Positions 62,930-64,000 of a DNA stretch of 64,000 nt are shown here, piece by piece. The stretch lies in contig OY725495.1 of assembly GCA_963281255.1 (NCBI GenBank), positions 3,224,001 to 3,288,000 of the forward strand. Reading direction: 5' to 3'. The translations under genes and the position numbers were made by a program. This stretch comes from Aphrocallistes beatrix. Taxonomy: Eukaryota > Porifera > Hexactinellida > Sceptrulophora > Aphrocallistidae. Below the pieces are notes generated by a model, which did no database searches, was not told the DNA's origin, and was given only the letters and a program-made list of their open reading frames with translations. Within the stretch, counting starts at the first letter, position 1, and each line of letters begins with the position of its first letter.

Positions 62930-63180
62930 TGTATAGTGCTAATTCTAAAATACCAAGCAAGACGAATTATTTTTTCATTCGTTTGGATTAAAGTTTATAA
63001 TTCAATTGAAAATGTAAGAATATATTTAAGATTTATGTATAGCTATTGGAAACATTTTTGCGACGCACTCGATTCACAATCTGTTTCTGTAGATCACATA
63101 ACACAAGATATCGCTGTGTCAATGAACTATCAAATTCTGACACCGTGTATACAATTAGAAATTGTATGGTATACAGAATG
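62930..63180 (+). pseudogene. Truncated copy of the propeller-like gene 53971
   Basis: Upstream bases (ctaattctaaaatacc..gcaagac) and the first codons (HFCDALDSQ..VDHITQDIAV) match 53895-54095. The ATG is changed and the match ends at ~63125. Confidence 0.8.
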
Positions 63181-63194
63181 ATTTGTTCATTCAG

Positions 63195-64000
63195 TTTAGT
63201 GTTTATAACTAAGATGGCCTCCTCCTCCCCTCGTAACCATCCAATCCTCTCCTCGTGTACTGAGTGTACCGGCAGTCGAGACGAGCACACTTGGGTCGGA
63301 TTACTTGTTCGGATATGCTATGTGTATACGGGAACTTGTGATCGAAGAGTCGTGGCAGAACATTTGGAAGCAGGAGACGTAGAGAGAACGCCCTGAAAGT
63401 TTTGATACAAAACCTGGACCCCCCTCCGGATCTTCACAGGGCGTTACAAAGGTTATGCAGAACCGATTGGGAAAAAGGAGAAGAGATAGATGTGTTTTTC
63501 TACAGACTGAAAAGCGAAGGCATTGAAGCTAAAGCCCCAATGAAGTTGGTTTGTAGCATATTGGTCGGACACTTCCGGAAACGGTACAACCCCTGATAAC
63601 GTGTGGCTCGAGAAAGAGGAAAACACAGAACTTAAGACGCCAAAGAGTAGGGCGTTTTTGGTAGAGGTCAAAAACGCATTACTCAAGAAAGGCCTCAGGA
63701 TGGATTACGGGTATCGCGATATCGGACTGATCGCCATGGTTACCGAGGCAGATGGTCCACAAGGTGAGAAGGATAGACGACGGATCGCTACGCTTCCCGA
63801 GGCGGATGGCGGGCAAAGTGAGAAGAGAATATCCGGGATCCAGTACGACGAGGATGCTAGGGAGCCGCCCGTTATGAGGGTGGATCAATATTACAATGGC
63901 AAACATAACCCGAAGAGTTTCAGTGGGATCCACGGAGGATAGGGAAGGACCAACTTCGCTCTTCCACAGCTCGATGCTTCGTGTGCGGTACTGACAATCA
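63195..64000 (+). mobile_element. Gypsy-type retrotransposon, gag region (runs off the window)
   Basis: A GC-richer + strand region has open pieces in different frames: a DPPPDLHRALQRLCRTDWEKGEEIDVFFYRLKSEG segment (63415-63596), typical of gag capsid-like sequence, and RAFLVEVKNALLKKGLRM (63640 onward). At the very end CFVCGTDN is the start of a CCHC zinc knuckle. A stop at 63594 and frameshifts suggest decay. Any pol would lie beyond 64000. Confidence 0.65.

Overview
The window looks like AT-rich nuclear DNA of an early-branching animal. SYCP2 and coiled-coil/NHL proteins point to Metazoa. The long single-exon genes, the heavy load of miniature transposons and the lineage-specific gene families fit a sponge-like genome; a compact, intron-poor glass sponge is one guess, but sequence alone cannot prove the species. 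There is no sign of bacterial organisation, and no tRNA, rRNA or CRISPR array was found.

Layout. 0-4.4 kb: Helitron-like elements and an AT-rich satellite. 4.4-7.5 kb (-): SYCP2, an axial element protein of meiotic chromosomes. 7.5-13 kb: small transposons, a broken 7TM gene and a decayed Ty3/gypsy element. 12.8-16 kb (-): one arm of a segmental duplication carrying a 7TM gene. 16-19 kb: an array of Tc1-like miniature elements and a 7TM relic. 19.85-27.97 kb: an inverted duplication of a MATE (SLC47-type) transporter gene. 28-34 kb: relics (an unrecognised gene, a THAP domain) and foldback transposons. 34.9-37.6 kb (+): a 7TM gene followed by an NHL beta-propeller gene. 38-41.4 kb: a second decayed gypsy element, then a 200-N assembly gap. 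41.4-46.6 kb: the other segmental-duplication arm, with a second 7TM copy. 49-52.1 kb (-): an NHL gene with coiled coil, followed on the same strand by a third 7TM subtype. 53.9-54.8 kb: a divergent propeller-like gene. 55-62.9 kb: NHL relics, a nested transposon stack, a broken third copy of the first 7TM subtype, and a Helentron-like element with central tandem repeats. 63.2-64 kb: the gag start of another gypsy element.

How the genes relate. Two themes stand out. First, a family of orphan seven-transmembrane proteins (three subtypes, four intact genes, one truncated copy and several fragments) has receptor-like topology and shares a Glu in TM2 and loop cysteines. Its members are interspersed with NHL-propeller genes and propeller relics, and twice a 7TM and an NHL gene are same-strand neighbours. 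A functional link is inference. Second, many miniature transposons of different superfamilies (hAT-, pogo-, MULE-like) share one design: terminal repeats followed by inverted arrays of a short word, with a different word in each element. Several insertions can be proved within the window from exact target-site duplications or from empty sites in paralogous copies.
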